NCBI GenBank assembly: GCA_000431795.1
Contig: FR887371.1
Coordinates: forward strand, 1 to 64,000
Origin: Clostridium sp. CAG:302
GTDB lineage: Bacteria; Bacillota_I; Bacilli_A; RF39; UBA660
Direction: 5' to 3'
DNA length: 64,000 bases
Made by a program: the position numbers and the translations under genes. The notes beneath the pieces were generated by a model, which searched no databases, had not been told where the DNA came from, and saw only the letters and a program-made list of their open reading frames with translations. Shown here piece after piece: positions 31,848 through 42,096 of this stretch (positions are counted from its first letter, which is position 1; each line of letters starts with the position of its first letter).

Positions 31848-32741
31848 TTAAATAACACTATCTCCCTTAAATACCGGAATAAAACTCTCTTCTTGACTTT
31901 CTTTATCCTGTACAAAACATTTTCTTACTCCAAGGTCATAAGCATAATCTATAATCTCATCATACTCTTCTTCACTTACTCTATTATTAAGTTCCAAATA
32001 TTTACATCTTCTAATAGGAGTATACTGATTCATTATACTAAGATAAATATTATTACCATAGTTATCAAATAAATACTTAATAACTCTTTTAGAATCCTCA
32101 ATATGACTAGGTAATACCAAATGTCTAACAATAACTCCCCTTTTCATTATACCTTTCTTAATTACTGGTTTGCCTACTTGTCTATACATTTCTTTTAAAG
32201 CTTCACTAGTAATCTCAAAATAATTATTAACATTAGAATACTTATTTAATTCTTTGTCATAATACTTAAAATCAGGTAAATAAATATCAACAAGACCATC
32301 AAGTAATTTCAAACTATTTACCTTTTCATATCCTGAAGTATTATATACTATCGGTATAATAAGTCCCTTCCTCTTAGCCATAATAAGACCCTCTCTAATT
32401 AATGGTATATAGTGGCTAGGAGTAACTAAATTAATATTTTCAGCACCCATTTCTTGAAGTAAAAGACATATATCACTAAATCTTTCAATACTTATTTCCG
32501 CGCCATTATTATTAATACTAATGTCATAGTTTTGACAATAAATACATCTTAAATTGCAATAAGAAAAAAATATTGTACCAGAGCCATTCTTACCAGTAAT
32601 AATAGGCTCTTCCCACATATGTAAATGATAACCACCTATCTTAATCTTATTAGAGGCTCCGCAGTAACCAATTTCACCCTTATTTCTATTTACATTACAT
32701 TCTCTAGGACAAATATTACATTTATTAAATAGTTCTTCCAT
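31848..32741 (-). CDS. Radical SAM protein, PflA-like (PflX/COG1313 type)
   Basis: I chose the ATG at 32741; an upstream in-frame TTG gives 15 more residues but no better ribosome site. The product starts with a Cys-rich stretch (CNICPRECNVNRNKGEIGYC) and then has the radical SAM cluster motif CNLRCIYCQN. The family resembles pyruvate formate-lyase activases, but its target is usually unknown. Later motifs NLVTPSHYIPLI and VYNTSGYE fit the family. No glycyl-radical enzyme is adjacent. Confidence 0.85.
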   Translation of the reverse strand: MEELFNKCNICPRECNVNRNKGEIGYCGASNKIKIGGYHLHMWEEPIITGKNGSGTIFFSYCNLRCIYCQNYDISINNNGAEISIERFSDICLLLQEMGAENINLVTPSHYIPLIREGLIMAKRKGLIIPIVYNTSGYEKVNSLKLLDGLVDIYLPDFKYYDKELNKYSNVNNYFEITSEALKEMYRQVGKPVIKKGIMKRGVIVRHLVLPSHIEDSKRVIKYLFDNYGNNIYLSIMNQYTPIRRCKYLELNNRVSEEEYDEIIDYAYDLGVRKCFVQDKESQEESFIPVFKGDSVI

Positions 32742-32799
32742 ATAAATCACATTAGATATTATAAAATAAAAAATAGACTTTTTCAAGGTCTATTTAAGT

Positions 32800-33741
32800 T
32801 TATCTATTAGTTAATACAATTGCTATCACTATAGCAATGAGTAGAAGTATCGTACCAATATTAATAAAGCCATTACTTCTTTTCTTTTTAGGAACATCAA
32901 GTTTAATTCTTGGCATAGTACTAGTAAATTCAAGATTATCACCAATTAATCTAACTTCTTTAACTACTGGTAAAGGAAGTTTTTTTATCTTTTCACTACT
33001 CATACCATTACATTCTTTTACTTTTTCAATATCTATTTTATCTTTTTCTCTATTAGTTAGAAGTTTATCCGCTACTACAAACTCCAAAGATACTGTCGTA
33101 TATTTTTTATTATCAGAAGTAACATAAGGCATAATATAATCATTCATTTTAGCGGCTATACTCTTAATTCTACCAATCTTTTTCTTGCAGTCAAAAGTAT
33201 ATTCAGTTATACCTTTATCAGTTTCTTCAAATACAAATATATTAACTTTAATTTTATCAACAATTACTTGAAAACCATAATCAATATTATTAACAGTATA
33301 AGTTAAACTATCTCTTTTAGGGTCATATAAGTCTTCCTTACGAAATAATTCCCTTAATTGTTCAACATCCTTCTTATCGCAAAGTAAATCTAAACTCTCA
33401 TGTCTACGACCTGTTCTATCATTAAGAAGAACATAAGGAACTATACCACCCATTAAATAAAGTTTAGCCCTTGTTTTATTAAGTTTAACAACTTTATCAT
33501 ATACTTTCATTATTTCATCATAAGTATATCCCATTTTGTCTAAGTTTTCTTTATAAGCACTAATACTGTTATTAAAAATAGTATCTATTTTAGTTTTAAT
33601 TATTTCTATATCTTCATTTCTATTAAGAAAGTTATTAATAACCTTTTGTACATTATCCTTAAAAACAAACATAGACATATTTTCTAATTCTTTAACCTTG
33701 TTTTCTATATATAAAGTAATTAATCTATTTTTCTCTTCCAC
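32800..33741 (-). CDS. Tail-anchored protein with a nucleotidyltransferase-like core
   Basis: The 313-residue protein has a helical N-terminus, then YLMGGIVPYVLLNDRTGRRHESLDLLCD (about 95-122). This resembles the GG-S/D pattern of AbiEii/MNT-type nucleotidyltransferases, but the catalytic acidic pair is only partly clear. It ends in a membrane segment (FINIGTILLLIAIVIAIVLTNR), so the main domain faces the cytoplasm. No cognate partner gene is adjacent. The function is unknown. Confidence 0.6.
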   Translation of the reverse strand: MEEKNRLITLYIENKVKELENMSMFVFKDNVQKVINNFLNRNEDIEIIKTKIDTIFNNSISAYKENLDKMGYTYDEIMKVYDKVVKLNKTRAKLYLMGGIVPYVLLNDRTGRRHESLDLLCDKKDVEQLRELFRKEDLYDPKRDSLTYTVNNIDYGFQVIVDKIKVNIFVFEETDKGITEYTFDCKKKIGRIKSIAAKMNDYIMPYVTSDNKKYTTVSLEFVVADKLLTNREKDKIDIEKVKECNGMSSEKIKKLPLPVVKEVRLIGDNLEFTSTMPRIKLDVPKKKRSNGFINIGTILLLIAIVIAIVLTNR

Positions 33742-33825
33742 AATCTGTCACCTACTATTTTCATACTAATTATAGCATATAAAAAGTAACAATGTAAAGA
33801 AAAAGAAAGAATTTTCTCGAAATAT

Positions 33826-35202
33826 CTAGAATTTTATTCTTTCTTCAATATATTTTTCTATATCTTCTACTTTAATAGTAGTCTGCTCCATAGTATCCCT
33901 ATCTCTAATAGTAACAGTACCATTATTAATAGTTTCTTCATCAATAGTTATACAGTAAGGAGTACCCATAGCATCTTCTCTTCTATATCTTTTACCAATA
34001 CTACCAGATTCATCATAAGTAACCATAAATGATTTAGATAATTTCTTATATATTTCCATAGCCTTTTCACTATGATATTTTTTTACTAATGGAAGTATAC
34101 AAGCTTTATAAGGAGCTAAATAAGGATGAAATTTCATAACTTCTCTTGTCGTACCATCTTCTAATTCTTCTTCGTGATATGCATCGCATAATACTGTTAA
34201 GAATGTTCTCTCTACTCCAACTGATGGTTCAATTACATAAGGAATATATCTTTCATTAGTCTCAGGATCTAAATACTCCATAGATTTACCAGATACCTTT
34301 TGATGACAAGTTAGATCATAATCAGTTCTTGAAGCAATACCCCATAATTCACCCCATCCAAATGGGAATAAATACTCAATATCAGTAGTGGCATTACTAT
34401 AGAAAGATAATTCTTCTTTAGAGTGGTCTCTAAGTCTTAATTTATCTTTATCAATACCTAATGACAATAAGTAGTTGTAGCAGTATTCTTTATAATACTT
34501 ATGCCAATCAAGTTCAGTACCAGGTTTGCAGAAGAATTCAAGTTCCATTTGTTCAAACTCTCTTACTCTAAATATAAAGTTACCAGGAGTAATCTCATTT
34601 CTAAAAGATTTACCAACTTGTCCTATACCAAAAGGAACCTTAAGTCTCATACTTCTTTGAACATTTAAAAAGTTAACAAATATACCTTGAGCAGTCTCAG
34701 GCCTTAAGTATATTGTAGATTTAGCATCTTCAGTAACACCTTGAAATGTTTTAAACATCAAATTAAACTGTCTAATATCTGTAAAATTACTCTTACCACA
34801 TTTAGGACATGGTACCTTATTTTCTTTGATATACTCCATCATTTCATCTTGAGTCATAGAGTCTCCGATTAAACTCTTAGAATAATCATTAATAAGATTA
34901 TCCGCTCTATGTCTTGTTTTACATTCCCTGCAGTCTATTAATGGGTCAGAGAAGGTCTTTAAATGACCAGAAGCTTCCCAAGTTTTAGGATTCATAAGTA
35001 TAGCACTATCTAGTCCAACATTATTTTTATCTTCTTGAATAAATTTCTTAATCCAAGCCTTCTTTACATTATCTTTTAAAAGTGCACCTACTGGACCAAA
35101 ATCCCAAGTATTAGCAAGTCCTCCATATATTTCACTACCTTGAAATATAAATCCATATTGTTTACAAAAATTAACTAATTTATCCATAGTCATCTTTTCC
35201 AT
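33826..35202 (-). CDS. glyQS: Glycyl-tRNA synthetase, dimeric class II type
   Basis: The 458-residue enzyme charges tRNA-Gly. It is the single-chain (alpha2) form: [18 protein letters not shown], a zinc-binding-like pair of CxxC motifs (CRECKTRH and CPKCGKSN), motif 2 region [28 protein letters not shown], and motif 3 [14 protein letters not shown]. The C-terminal anticodon-binding domain is complete. No T-box leader is visible in the 55 bp before it. It follows pdp. Confidence 0.97.
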   Translation of the reverse strand: MEKMTMDKLVNFCKQYGFIFQGSEIYGGLANTWDFGPVGALLKDNVKKAWIKKFIQEDKNNVGLDSAILMNPKTWEASGHLKTFSDPLIDCRECKTRHRADNLINDYSKSLIGDSMTQDEMMEYIKENKVPCPKCGKSNFTDIRQFNLMFKTFQGVTEDAKSTIYLRPETAQGIFVNFLNVQRSMRLKVPFGIGQVGKSFRNEITPGNFIFRVREFEQMELEFFCKPGTELDWHKYYKEYCYNYLLSLGIDKDKLRLRDHSKEELSFYSNATTDIEYLFPFGWGELWGIASRTDYDLTCHQKVSGKSMEYLDPETNERYIPYVIEPSVGVERTFLTVLCDAYHEEELEDGTTREVMKFHPYLAPYKACILPLVKKYHSEKAMEIYKKLSKSFMVTYDESGSIGKRYRREDAMGTPYCITIDEETINNGTVTIRDRDTMEQTTIKVEDIEKYIEERIKF

Positions 35203-35257
35203 TTTATACCTTCTTTCATGTTTAATATCATACTATAATTTATCTATTTTGTAAATA

Positions 35258-36526
35258 TTATTTAATCACTTCATATATTAATTTAATATCATTATTAATA
35301 TTATTACCTATAGTAAATAATTTATCTTTATCTATACTAGGTACTTCTCTATTAGTATATAAAGTAAGTACTGTATCACCAACATTAACTTTATCATTAA
35401 TATTCTTATTTATAATAATACCCGCAGAATAATCTATCTTATCTTCTTTATTCTTTCTACCAGAACCTAAACTACTAGATAGTTTAGCTATCTCTAAAGA
35501 ATGAATATTAGTTAAATATCCTTCTCTATCACTCTTTACTTCATATATATAATTACTCTTAGGTAGTTCATTAATATTACCACCTTGATAACTAACAAAT
35601 TCTAATAATTTATTATATGCTTTTCTTGAAGAAATGCTTTCTAATACCTTTTCTTTAGCTTCTTCATAATTAATATTAAGACCTAAACTTACCATATAAC
35701 TAGCAAGTTCTATACATAGTTTATTTAAATTATTGTTAGGATTATAATACAAAGTATTAATAGCCTCAAGTACTTCTAAAGAATTGCCAATATTATTACC
35801 TAAAGGAATATCCATATTAGTAAGTAAGCATACTACTTTCATATCATTTTCTTTACCTATCTTAATCATAAGATTAGCAAGCCTTCTACCAGAGTCAATA
35901 TTTTTAATTAAAGCACCTTCCCCTATTTTAATATCAAGAACTAAATTCTTAGAACCAGATGCTATCTTTTTACTCATAATTGAAGAAGCAATAAGTGGAA
36001 TACTTTCAGTAGTTCCTGTTACATCTCTTAAAGCATATATTTTTTTATCTGCTTTAGCAACATCTTCAGTTTGACTAGTAATAGCCATACCAATATCACT
36101 TATTTCTTTAATAAAACTATCCATACTCAAGTTAACATTAAAACCTGGTATACTTTCTAATTTATCAATAGTACCTCCTGTATATCCAAGTCCCCTACCA
36201 CTCATTTTAGCTACTCTACATCCAAGTGAAGCTACAATTGGCGATATAATTAAAGTAGTTTTATCACCTACACCACCAGTAGAATGTTTATCCACTACAT
36301 TATTTAAATTACTTAAATCTATTCTACTACCTGACTGAATCATATATTTAGTAAGATATATAACTTCTTCATCAGTCATATCATTAATAACAATAGCCAT
36401 AAGTAATGCTGACATTTGATAATCTTTAATATTACCATTATCAAAGTTTTCCACTACATATTTAATTTCTTCTTCAGTAAGTATTTCTTTATTTTTTTTC
36501 TTAAGTATTATATCAATTATATTCAT
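35258..36526 (-). CDS. pdp: Pyrimidine-nucleoside phosphorylase
   Basis: The 422-residue enzyme splits uridine and thymidine to base and (deoxy)ribose-1-phosphate for salvage. It has the family signature VDKHSTGGVGDKTTL near residue 83, SGRGLGYTGGTIDKLES, and a C-terminal barrel-sandwich domain (AGIIINKNINDKVNVGDTVLTLY). A TTGAAT-17-TATATT promoter (36553-36581) and element R4 lie upstream. Confidence 0.95.
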   Translation of the reverse strand: MNIIDIILKKKNKEILTEEEIKYVVENFDNGNIKDYQMSALLMAIVINDMTDEEVIYLTKYMIQSGSRIDLSNLNNVVDKHSTGGVGDKTTLIISPIVASLGCRVAKMSGRGLGYTGGTIDKLESIPGFNVNLSMDSFIKEISDIGMAITSQTEDVAKADKKIYALRDVTGTTESIPLIASSIMSKKIASGSKNLVLDIKIGEGALIKNIDSGRRLANLMIKIGKENDMKVVCLLTNMDIPLGNNIGNSLEVLEAINTLYYNPNNNLNKLCIELASYMVSLGLNINYEEAKEKVLESISSRKAYNKLLEFVSYQGGNINELPKSNYIYEVKSDREGYLTNIHSLEIAKLSSSLGSGRKNKEDKIDYSAGIIINKNINDKVNVGDTVLTLYTNREVPSIDKDKLFTIGNNINNDIKLIYEVIK

Positions 36527-36552
36527 TCATCAATCACCTATCTATCATAATA

Positions 36553-36581
36553 AATATACCACATAAAAGAGAAAGATTCAA
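36553..36581 (-). promoter_or_regulatory. Promoter of pdp
   Basis: On the minus strand TTGAAT (36576-36581) and TATATT (36553-36558) are 17 bp apart with TGG before the -10 box. Element R4 ends 21 bp upstream. Confidence 0.65.
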
Positions 36582-36601
36582 TAAATTTTCTTTATTTATG
36601 G

Positions 36602-36675
36602 CTAGTTAAGCCTAAGGTCTTAACTAGTATTTTATAGCCTAAAGTCTATAAAATAGTCTATTATATATAAGAGAA
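36602..36675 (-). repeat. Dispersed tandem-hairpin element, copy R4 (short form)
   Basis: Hairpin III is a perfect 9-bp stem CTAGTTAAG/CTTAACTAG with loop CCTAAGGT. Hairpin II is a perfect stem TATTTTATAG/CTATAAAATA with loop CCTAAAGT. Hairpin I is absent, but the tract CTATTATATATAAGAGA is kept. The near edge is 76 bp from the pdp start codon. Confidence 0.8.
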
Positions 36676-36720
36676 AGTTCAGGATAAAAACATTATTTAT
36701 TACCTAGCCTTTTTATTAAC

Positions 36721-36756
36721 AAAAGAAGAAACTATTTTTCTTTAGTTTCTTCTTTT
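36721..36756 (-). terminator. Terminator at the end of the tagO-like gene
   Basis: On the minus strand AAAAGAAGAAACTA pairs perfectly with TAGTTTCTTCTTTT over 14 bp. The stem includes the last codons of the gene. Confidence 0.8.
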
Positions 36757-37820
36757 GTTTTTTCTTTCTTTTTATCATGATTCCATATTATATTAGTTTT
36801 TAATATTAGTAATAAAATTAATACAAATAATATAGCATATATAACCATACCATAAATATTGCTACCAAGCATACTATTACCAACAGCGTATACAATAGAA
36901 GCTGAAGCAAATAGTAAATCAACTATATATATTATAATTACTGTCTTTTTTTGAGATAACTTTAATTTTAACAATTGATGATGTAAATGATTTTTATCAG
37001 GTTCTCCAAGTGGCTTATGATTAATAAGTCTTCGAAGAATCGCAAATAAAGTATCAAGTATAGGAATAGCAAGTAAAAGTATAGGTATAATAAATGAAGT
37101 CAAAGTTACATTTTTAAATCCTAACAATGCAATAACCGCAATTATATAACCTAAAAACATACTACCAGAATCACCCATAAATATTTTTGCCGGATTAAAG
37201 TTATGTACTAAAAATCCAAGTGTACTACCAAGCATTATAAATGTTAATATAATATCAAGACCATTAGAATTATTAAGAAGCATTGCTATTATACCAATAG
37301 TTAAGAAATATATACTAGCAATACCCGAAGATAAACCATCTAAGCCATCAATTAAATTAATACAGTTTATAATAGCTACGATAAATATTATTGTTATAGG
37401 ATATGCAAGTATTCCAAAATTCAAATATAATCCAAATGCTGAAATATCTTTTAATAATATACCACCATATAATGGTATTATTGAAGCTCCTACTGTTTGA
37501 GCAAGCAACTTCCATTTAGCAGGTACTGGTTTTATATCATCAAATATACCAGTAACCAATATTATAAAACTACCAATAAGTATTGCATTCATTTGTACCG
37601 AATGAATACCAAATAACATATAGCCAAGTAAAAAGCCAGCGTATATGCCAAGACCACCTAATCTAGGAATAGGTACCTTATGTACTTTTCTTTCATTAGG
37701 CATATCAAGTGCTCCAATAAAATTAGCCATCTTTTTTACAACAGGAACAAATAAAGCAGTAAATAAAAATGTTGTTCCTACCATTAGTAAAACTCTTTTT
37801 ATATCCATAATTATATACAA
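36732..37820 (-). CDS. tagO: Undecaprenyl-phosphate sugar-1-phosphate transferase (TagO/WecA family)
   Basis: This polytopic membrane enzyme starts glycan assembly by moving GlcNAc-1-P (by homology) from UDP-GlcNAc to undecaprenyl phosphate. The 362-residue protein shows GIFDDIKPVPAKWKL, NLIDGLDGLSSG, IFMGDSGSMFLGY and the cytoplasmic DKNHLHHQLLK loop of the TagO/WecA class. A Lys/Glu-rich tail follows. It begins the surface-glycan region and has its own terminator. Confidence 0.92.
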   Translation of the reverse strand: MYIIMDIKRVLLMVGTTFLFTALFVPVVKKMANFIGALDMPNERKVHKVPIPRLGGLGIYAGFLLGYMLFGIHSVQMNAILIGSFIILVTGIFDDIKPVPAKWKLLAQTVGASIIPLYGGILLKDISAFGLYLNFGILAYPITIIFIVAIINCINLIDGLDGLSSGIASIYFLTIGIIAMLLNNSNGLDIILTFIMLGSTLGFLVHNFNPAKIFMGDSGSMFLGYIIAVIALLGFKNVTLTSFIIPILLLAIPILDTLFAILRRLINHKPLGEPDKNHLHHQLLKLKLSQKKTVIIIYIVDLLFASASIVYAVGNSMLGSNIYGMVIYAILFVLILLLILKTNIIWNHDKKKEKTKEETKEK

Positions 37821-37888
37821 CTCCTTAAATCAAATTACATCTATATTATATAATATATTTATATATTAATCAATAAAAGAGCAAAAAA

Positions 37889-37912
37889 AAGAATAGTCTA
37901 TTTGCTATTCTT
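37889..37912 (-). terminator. Terminator at the end of galE
   Basis: AAGAATAG pairs with CTATTCTT, followed on the minus strand by TTTTTTTT. The stem covers the galE stop codon and probably ends transcripts coming from the glycan cluster. Confidence 0.8.
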
Positions 37913-38899
37913 AACATAATTATATGAATCTTTTACCATATCTTCGATGTTATAAGCGCAAGACCAATCTAGTACATCTTTAGCCTTACTAGCATCAGCG
38001 TAGCAGGATGCTATATCTCCATCTCTTCTACCTACTATTTTATATGGAACATCGATATTATTAAATTTCTTAAAAGCTTCAACAAGTTCTAATACACTAT
38101 AACCATTACCAGTACCTAGATTAAATGCATCAATACCATTATTATTAAGTACCCAATTAAGTGCCTTAATATGACCTTTAGCCAAATCAACAACATGAAT
38201 ATAATCTCTAACACCAGTACCATCTATAGTATCATAATCATTACCAAATACAGATAATTCTTTTAATTCTCTATTAGCCACTTTAACTATATAAGGCATC
38301 AAATTATTAGGAATATCATTAGGATTTTCACCTATTAAACCACTCTTATGTGCTCCAATTGGATTAAAATATCTAAGTAAAGCAATATTCCAAGTATTAT
38401 CAGAAACATATAAGTCATTTAATATTCTTTCAATCATAATTTTAGTTTCACCATAAGGATTAGTAGCATGAGTAACATCAAAGTTTTCTTTAATAGGTAA
38501 ACTCTTCGGAGTACCATATACTGTAGCACTTGAAGAAAATACTATATTTTTAACATTATGTTCATTCATTACTTCACATAAAGTAAGTGTACTATCGATA
38601 TTATTTCTATAATACATAAGAGGTTTCTTTACCGATTCACCTACAGCTTTATATCCAGCAAAATGAATTACAGCATCAATCTTATTATCATTAAATATCT
38701 CTTCTAATAGTTTTTTATCACATACATCACCCTCATAAAAAATAACATCTTTTCCTGTAATTTTTTTAATTTTATCTACTACTTCTCTTTTAGAATTAGA
38801 TAGATTATCAATAATAACAACTTCATAATCATTATTAAGAAGTTCAACAGCAGTATGGCTACCAATATAACCAGTACCACCAGTAACTAATATTTTCAT
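37898..38899 (-). CDS. galE: UDP-glucose 4-epimerase
   Basis: GalE interconverts UDP-glucose and UDP-galactose. I chose the ATG at 38899 (MKILVTGGTGYIGSHT), which follows GGAGG; an open frame upstream lies in the wecB end. The 333-residue protein has the NAD motif GGTGYIGSH, catalytic SSSATVYG and NPYGETK, and the C-terminal GRRDGDIASCYAD typical of GalE. It supplies galactose donors to the glycan cluster. Confidence 0.95.
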   Translation of the reverse strand: MKILVTGGTGYIGSHTAVELLNNDYEVVIIDNLSNSKREVVDKIKKITGKDVIFYEGDVCDKKLLEEIFNDNKIDAVIHFAGYKAVGESVKKPLMYYRNNIDSTLTLCEVMNEHNVKNIVFSSSATVYGTPKSLPIKENFDVTHATNPYGETKIMIERILNDLYVSDNTWNIALLRYFNPIGAHKSGLIGENPNDIPNNLMPYIVKVANRELKELSVFGNDYDTIDGTGVRDYIHVVDLAKGHIKALNWVLNNNGIDAFNLGTGNGYSVLELVEAFKKFNNIDVPYKIVGRRDGDIASCYADASKAKDVLDWSCAYNIEDMVKDSYNYVKNSK

Positions 38900-38909
38900 A
38901 AACATCCTC

Positions 38910-40010
38910 CTACTTATATTTATCAATAATAGCATCAACTATATATTTACTAGCAAAGCCATCTCCATAAGGATTAGATGCTCTACTCATTTTATTATAT
39001 TCATTCTTATCATCTAACAACTTTTTAGTTTCATTATAAATAACATCTTCTGAAGTACCTACTAATTTCAAAGTACCTGCAGCAATACCTTCGGGTCTTT
39101 CTGTAGTATCTCTAAGTACAAGAACAGGCTTGCCAAGTGAAGGAGCTTCTTCTTGAATACCACCAGAATCAGTAAGGATAATATAACTCTTATTTTGAAA
39201 ATTATGGAAGTCAAACACTTCTAAAGGTTCTATCAATCTTACTCTATCAGTATCTTTAAATATTTCATTAGCAACTTCTCTAACTTTAGGATTTAAATGT
39301 ATTGGATATACTACTTTAACATCAGGGTATTCACCCACTATTCTTCTTACTGCCTTAAATATATTTCTCATAGGTTCGCCAAGATTTTCTCTTCTATGAG
39401 CAGTAAGTAAAATCATTCTATCATTACCTATCCAATCAAATATTTCATTATTATAATCTTTCTTTATGGTTGTTTTCATAGCATCAATAGCAGTATTACC
39501 AGTAACATATATTTTATCTTCTGATATATTTTCTTCTAACAAATTATGTTTACTTACATCAGTAGGAGCAAAATACATATCACACATTCTATCTACCATT
39601 TGCCTATTCATTTCTTCAGGAAATGGTGAATACTTATTCCAAGTTCTAAGACCAGCTTCAACATGTCCTATATCTACTTGATTGTAAAAGGCTGCTAATG
39701 CACCAGCAAAAGTTGTAGTAGTATCACCATGAACAAGTACAATATTAGGTTTTTCTTTTTCTATTACATCTTCAAGTCCAATAAGTACTCTAGAAGTAAT
39801 TTCACTAAGAGTTTGGCCTTGTTTCATAATATTTAAATCATAATCAGGATTAATATCAAACACATCAAGTACTTGATCTAACATTTCTCTATGCTGAGCA
39901 GTAACACATACTATACTTTCAATTTCTTTTCTTTTTTCTAATTCTTTAACAAGAGGTGCCATCTTAATAGCTTCCGGTCTTGTTCCAAATATTGTCATAA
40001 CTTTAATCAT
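38910..40010 (-). CDS. wecB: UDP-N-acetylglucosamine 2-epimerase (non-hydrolysing)
   Basis: The 366-residue enzyme makes UDP-ManNAc from UDP-GlcNAc, the donor for TagA/WecG-type transferases. It has FGTRPEAIKMAPLV, VHGDTTTTFAGALAAF, HVEAGLRT, TGNTAIDAM and DSGGIQEEAPSLGKPVLVLRDTTERPEG. The presence of a TagA/WecG homologue at 44462 makes a GlcNAc-ManNAc linkage unit likely. It overlaps the preceding gene by 8 bp. Confidence 0.96.
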   Translation of the reverse strand: MIKVMTIFGTRPEAIKMAPLVKELEKRKEIESIVCVTAQHREMLDQVLDVFDINPDYDLNIMKQGQTLSEITSRVLIGLEDVIEKEKPNIVLVHGDTTTTFAGALAAFYNQVDIGHVEAGLRTWNKYSPFPEEMNRQMVDRMCDMYFAPTDVSKHNLLEENISEDKIYVTGNTAIDAMKTTIKKDYNNEIFDWIGNDRMILLTAHRRENLGEPMRNIFKAVRRIVGEYPDVKVVYPIHLNPKVREVANEIFKDTDRVRLIEPLEVFDFHNFQNKSYIILTDSGGIQEEAPSLGKPVLVLRDTTERPEGIAAGTLKLVGTSEDVIYNETKKLLDDKNEYNKMSRASNPYGDGFASKYIVDAIIDKYK

Positions 40011-41739
40011 TAATTATCTTCTCCTTTTTAATTATAAATGGTAAAAATACTAAAAATGGTGAACAAGTAAATAAACCATAAATATATCTTAATTCGCAAA
40101 ATACTGGAGTTGAAGCCATCAAAGATAGCCATAAACCAAATAAAGGTATATAACAAAGAAGATATTTTTTATTTCCAAAATACATAGTCATTACAAAGGA
40201 AATTAATAAAATAATAAATTGTAATCCTAAACTCCATATAATATTAGAAAGTGGTATTTTTCTCGAAACACTAATATCAATAACTTTATTATACCATTTA
40301 GGTGTCAAAGGAGTATTTCTAATATTTTCTTCTGGGAAGAAGCCTACGCTTTCACCACCAGTTGAAGCATAAATAACATCAGGATACCAATAACCTAAAG
40401 TTTGTGAAAAATATGCTTCAAAATAAATATTTGGATATTTAGTAAATAAATGCAAGTAAGTATCTAAAAAATCCCTTTTATTGTCTGATAAGATTTCATT
40501 ATTAGCTAAACTCTTAATAGGATCACTTATATATGGTTTATATTCAGTACTCACTTTGTCGTAATCAATAAATAATTTTTTTAAATATTTTTCATCCTTA
40601 GCAGTTATATTTTTATCTAGAGCAATTACTCTTGCTATTTGCTGTAATGGAATTGAAAATGCCTCAACTGAAGTAGTTTTCTCTATATTAAAGTAATCGA
40701 AGACCGGACCCTTAATTACAAAGTAAAAACAAGCTATAGAAATAGTGATGATACTCATCATAATTCTTTTATTTTTCATAAAGCCAATTATAAATGGAAT
40801 ACAGAATAAATAAACATATATACCATTGTTTCTAAAGAACAGCATAATAAGTACACCAATTATAAATAAAATAATATATGCAATCTTAATTTTACTTTTG
40901 CTCGAAATAAACTCATATAAACAAATTAATATAAGAAGAAAAGAACCACCAAACATTATATCTCTCCATAATGTAATGCTATAATGAGCGTGTAATGGAT
41001 TAAATGCAAAAAACAAAGTCAAAAATATACATATTTTTTTATTAAGTCCCTTATTATAAAAATATCTAATTGAAGTAGAAAAAATAAGAGACATACAAAG
41101 CATTTGAACAAGTGTAGAAAATGCTATAGATTTACTTAAACTATGAAACAAAAATTTTCCAAGATGAAAAAATATACCAAAAAACCAAGTATGACCAAAA
41201 GTATGGTAATCACTCAATATAAAATTATTAGCATAATGAATAACATAATAAGAATCAGGAGTCATAATTGCCGGATAAAATCTAATAAAATACAGAAAGT
41301 ATCCAATAAATATTACACCAATCATCAAAATAAATGTTTTAATTTTCATTTTATTATGTGCTTCAATTACTTCAATTTTTTTTAATTTATAAAATAAAAT
41401 TCCAAATAATTTATAAAATAAAATGAATAGACCAAAAAAGCACTGAATAGTAAGAAAAAGATTTTTCAAATTAAAAATATAATTAACCTCTTCTATATAT
41501 AAATTTACCATATTTCCAATTGATAGCATCAGACTCAAAAGTAAAGATATAATTATAGAATACCTTTCTTGCTTTTTATTTAAACTTAATTTATATTTAT
41601 AAAAGAAAATAAATAATATTAAAAAAAGCAATGTAATCAAAAGATTATAAGAACCATAATTATAAATTAACCTAGTATAAATTAAAATTCCAAAAAACGA
41701 TAAGAAAGACTCTATTAAATTAACTAATACTTTTTTCAT
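40003..41739 (-). CDS. Large polytopic membrane protein, DUF6020-like
   Basis: I chose the ATG at 41739, with GGGGAG just before it and overlapping the preceding stop as TAATG. The 578-residue protein has about eleven membrane segments and an extracytoplasmic loop rich in aromatic residues (TPDSYYVIHYANNFILSDYHTFGHTWFFG; LWRDIMF). It resembles GT-C fold lipid-linked-sugar transferases and DUF6020 proteins. It probably adds a sugar or other group outside the membrane; the donor is unknown. Confidence 0.7.
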   Translation of the reverse strand: MKKVLVNLIESFLSFFGILIYTRLIYNYGSYNLLITLLFLILFIFFYKYKLSLNKKQERYSIIISLLLSLMLSIGNMVNLYIEEVNYIFNLKNLFLTIQCFFGLFILFYKLFGILFYKLKKIEVIEAHNKMKIKTFILMIGVIFIGYFLYFIRFYPAIMTPDSYYVIHYANNFILSDYHTFGHTWFFGIFFHLGKFLFHSLSKSIAFSTLVQMLCMSLIFSTSIRYFYNKGLNKKICIFLTLFFAFNPLHAHYSITLWRDIMFGGSFLLILICLYEFISSKSKIKIAYIILFIIGVLIMLFFRNNGIYVYLFCIPFIIGFMKNKRIMMSIITISIACFYFVIKGPVFDYFNIEKTTSVEAFSIPLQQIARVIALDKNITAKDEKYLKKLFIDYDKVSTEYKPYISDPIKSLANNEILSDNKRDFLDTYLHLFTKYPNIYFEAYFSQTLGYWYPDVIYASTGGESVGFFPEENIRNTPLTPKWYNKVIDISVSRKIPLSNIIWSLGLQFIILLISFVMTMYFGNKKYLLCYIPLFGLWLSLMASTPVFCELRYIYGLFTCSPFLVFLPFIIKKEKIIND

Positions 41740-42095
41740 TATTTTCTCCCCAAGGTCATCACACATACTCCAATTATCACTATAAATATTCCTATTCCTT
41801 GAGTAAGTGTTATTTTTTCTTTTAATATTAAACAAGATTCGATTATAACAAGAGTATTAACTAAAGCAACAGAAAGTGGCATTGCTATAGTTAAGTTGCT
41901 TTTGCTAACTATTAACATCCAAAGTATAAAACTACAGCCATAACATAATAGACCTAAAATCATTTTAATTGAATAGTTAATTTTAAGTCCAAATATAGAT
42001 AATGTTAAATTACTATTAGCACTACCAAGTTTAAACAGAATCAATCCAGAAGACGCTAAAAGCACATAACAAGCAAACATAATTATTAATTTCAT
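41739..42095 (-). CDS. SMR/EamA-like small membrane transporter
   Basis: The 118-residue protein (start ATG 42095 with AAGGATT) has four membrane segments, with SNLTIAMPLSVALVNTLVIIES in the third, the pattern of small multidrug resistance-like proteins. Members next to DUF2304 and GT2 genes often act as subunits of undecaprenyl-phosphate-sugar flippases (ArnE/ArnF-like). The tight coupling to its neighbours supports this role, which is inference. Confidence 0.75.
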   Translation of the reverse strand: MKLIIMFACYVLLASSGLILFKLGSANSNLTLSIFGLKINYSIKMILGLLCYGCSFILWMLIVSKSNLTIAMPLSVALVNTLVIIESCLILKEKITLTQGIGIFIVIIGVCVMTLGRK

Positions 42096-42096
42096 A

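Noticed and set aside
35203..35257. Possible T-box leader of the glycyl-tRNA synthetase gene
   Set aside because: Only 55 bp separate it from pdp, with no room for a T-box and no visible specifier structure.
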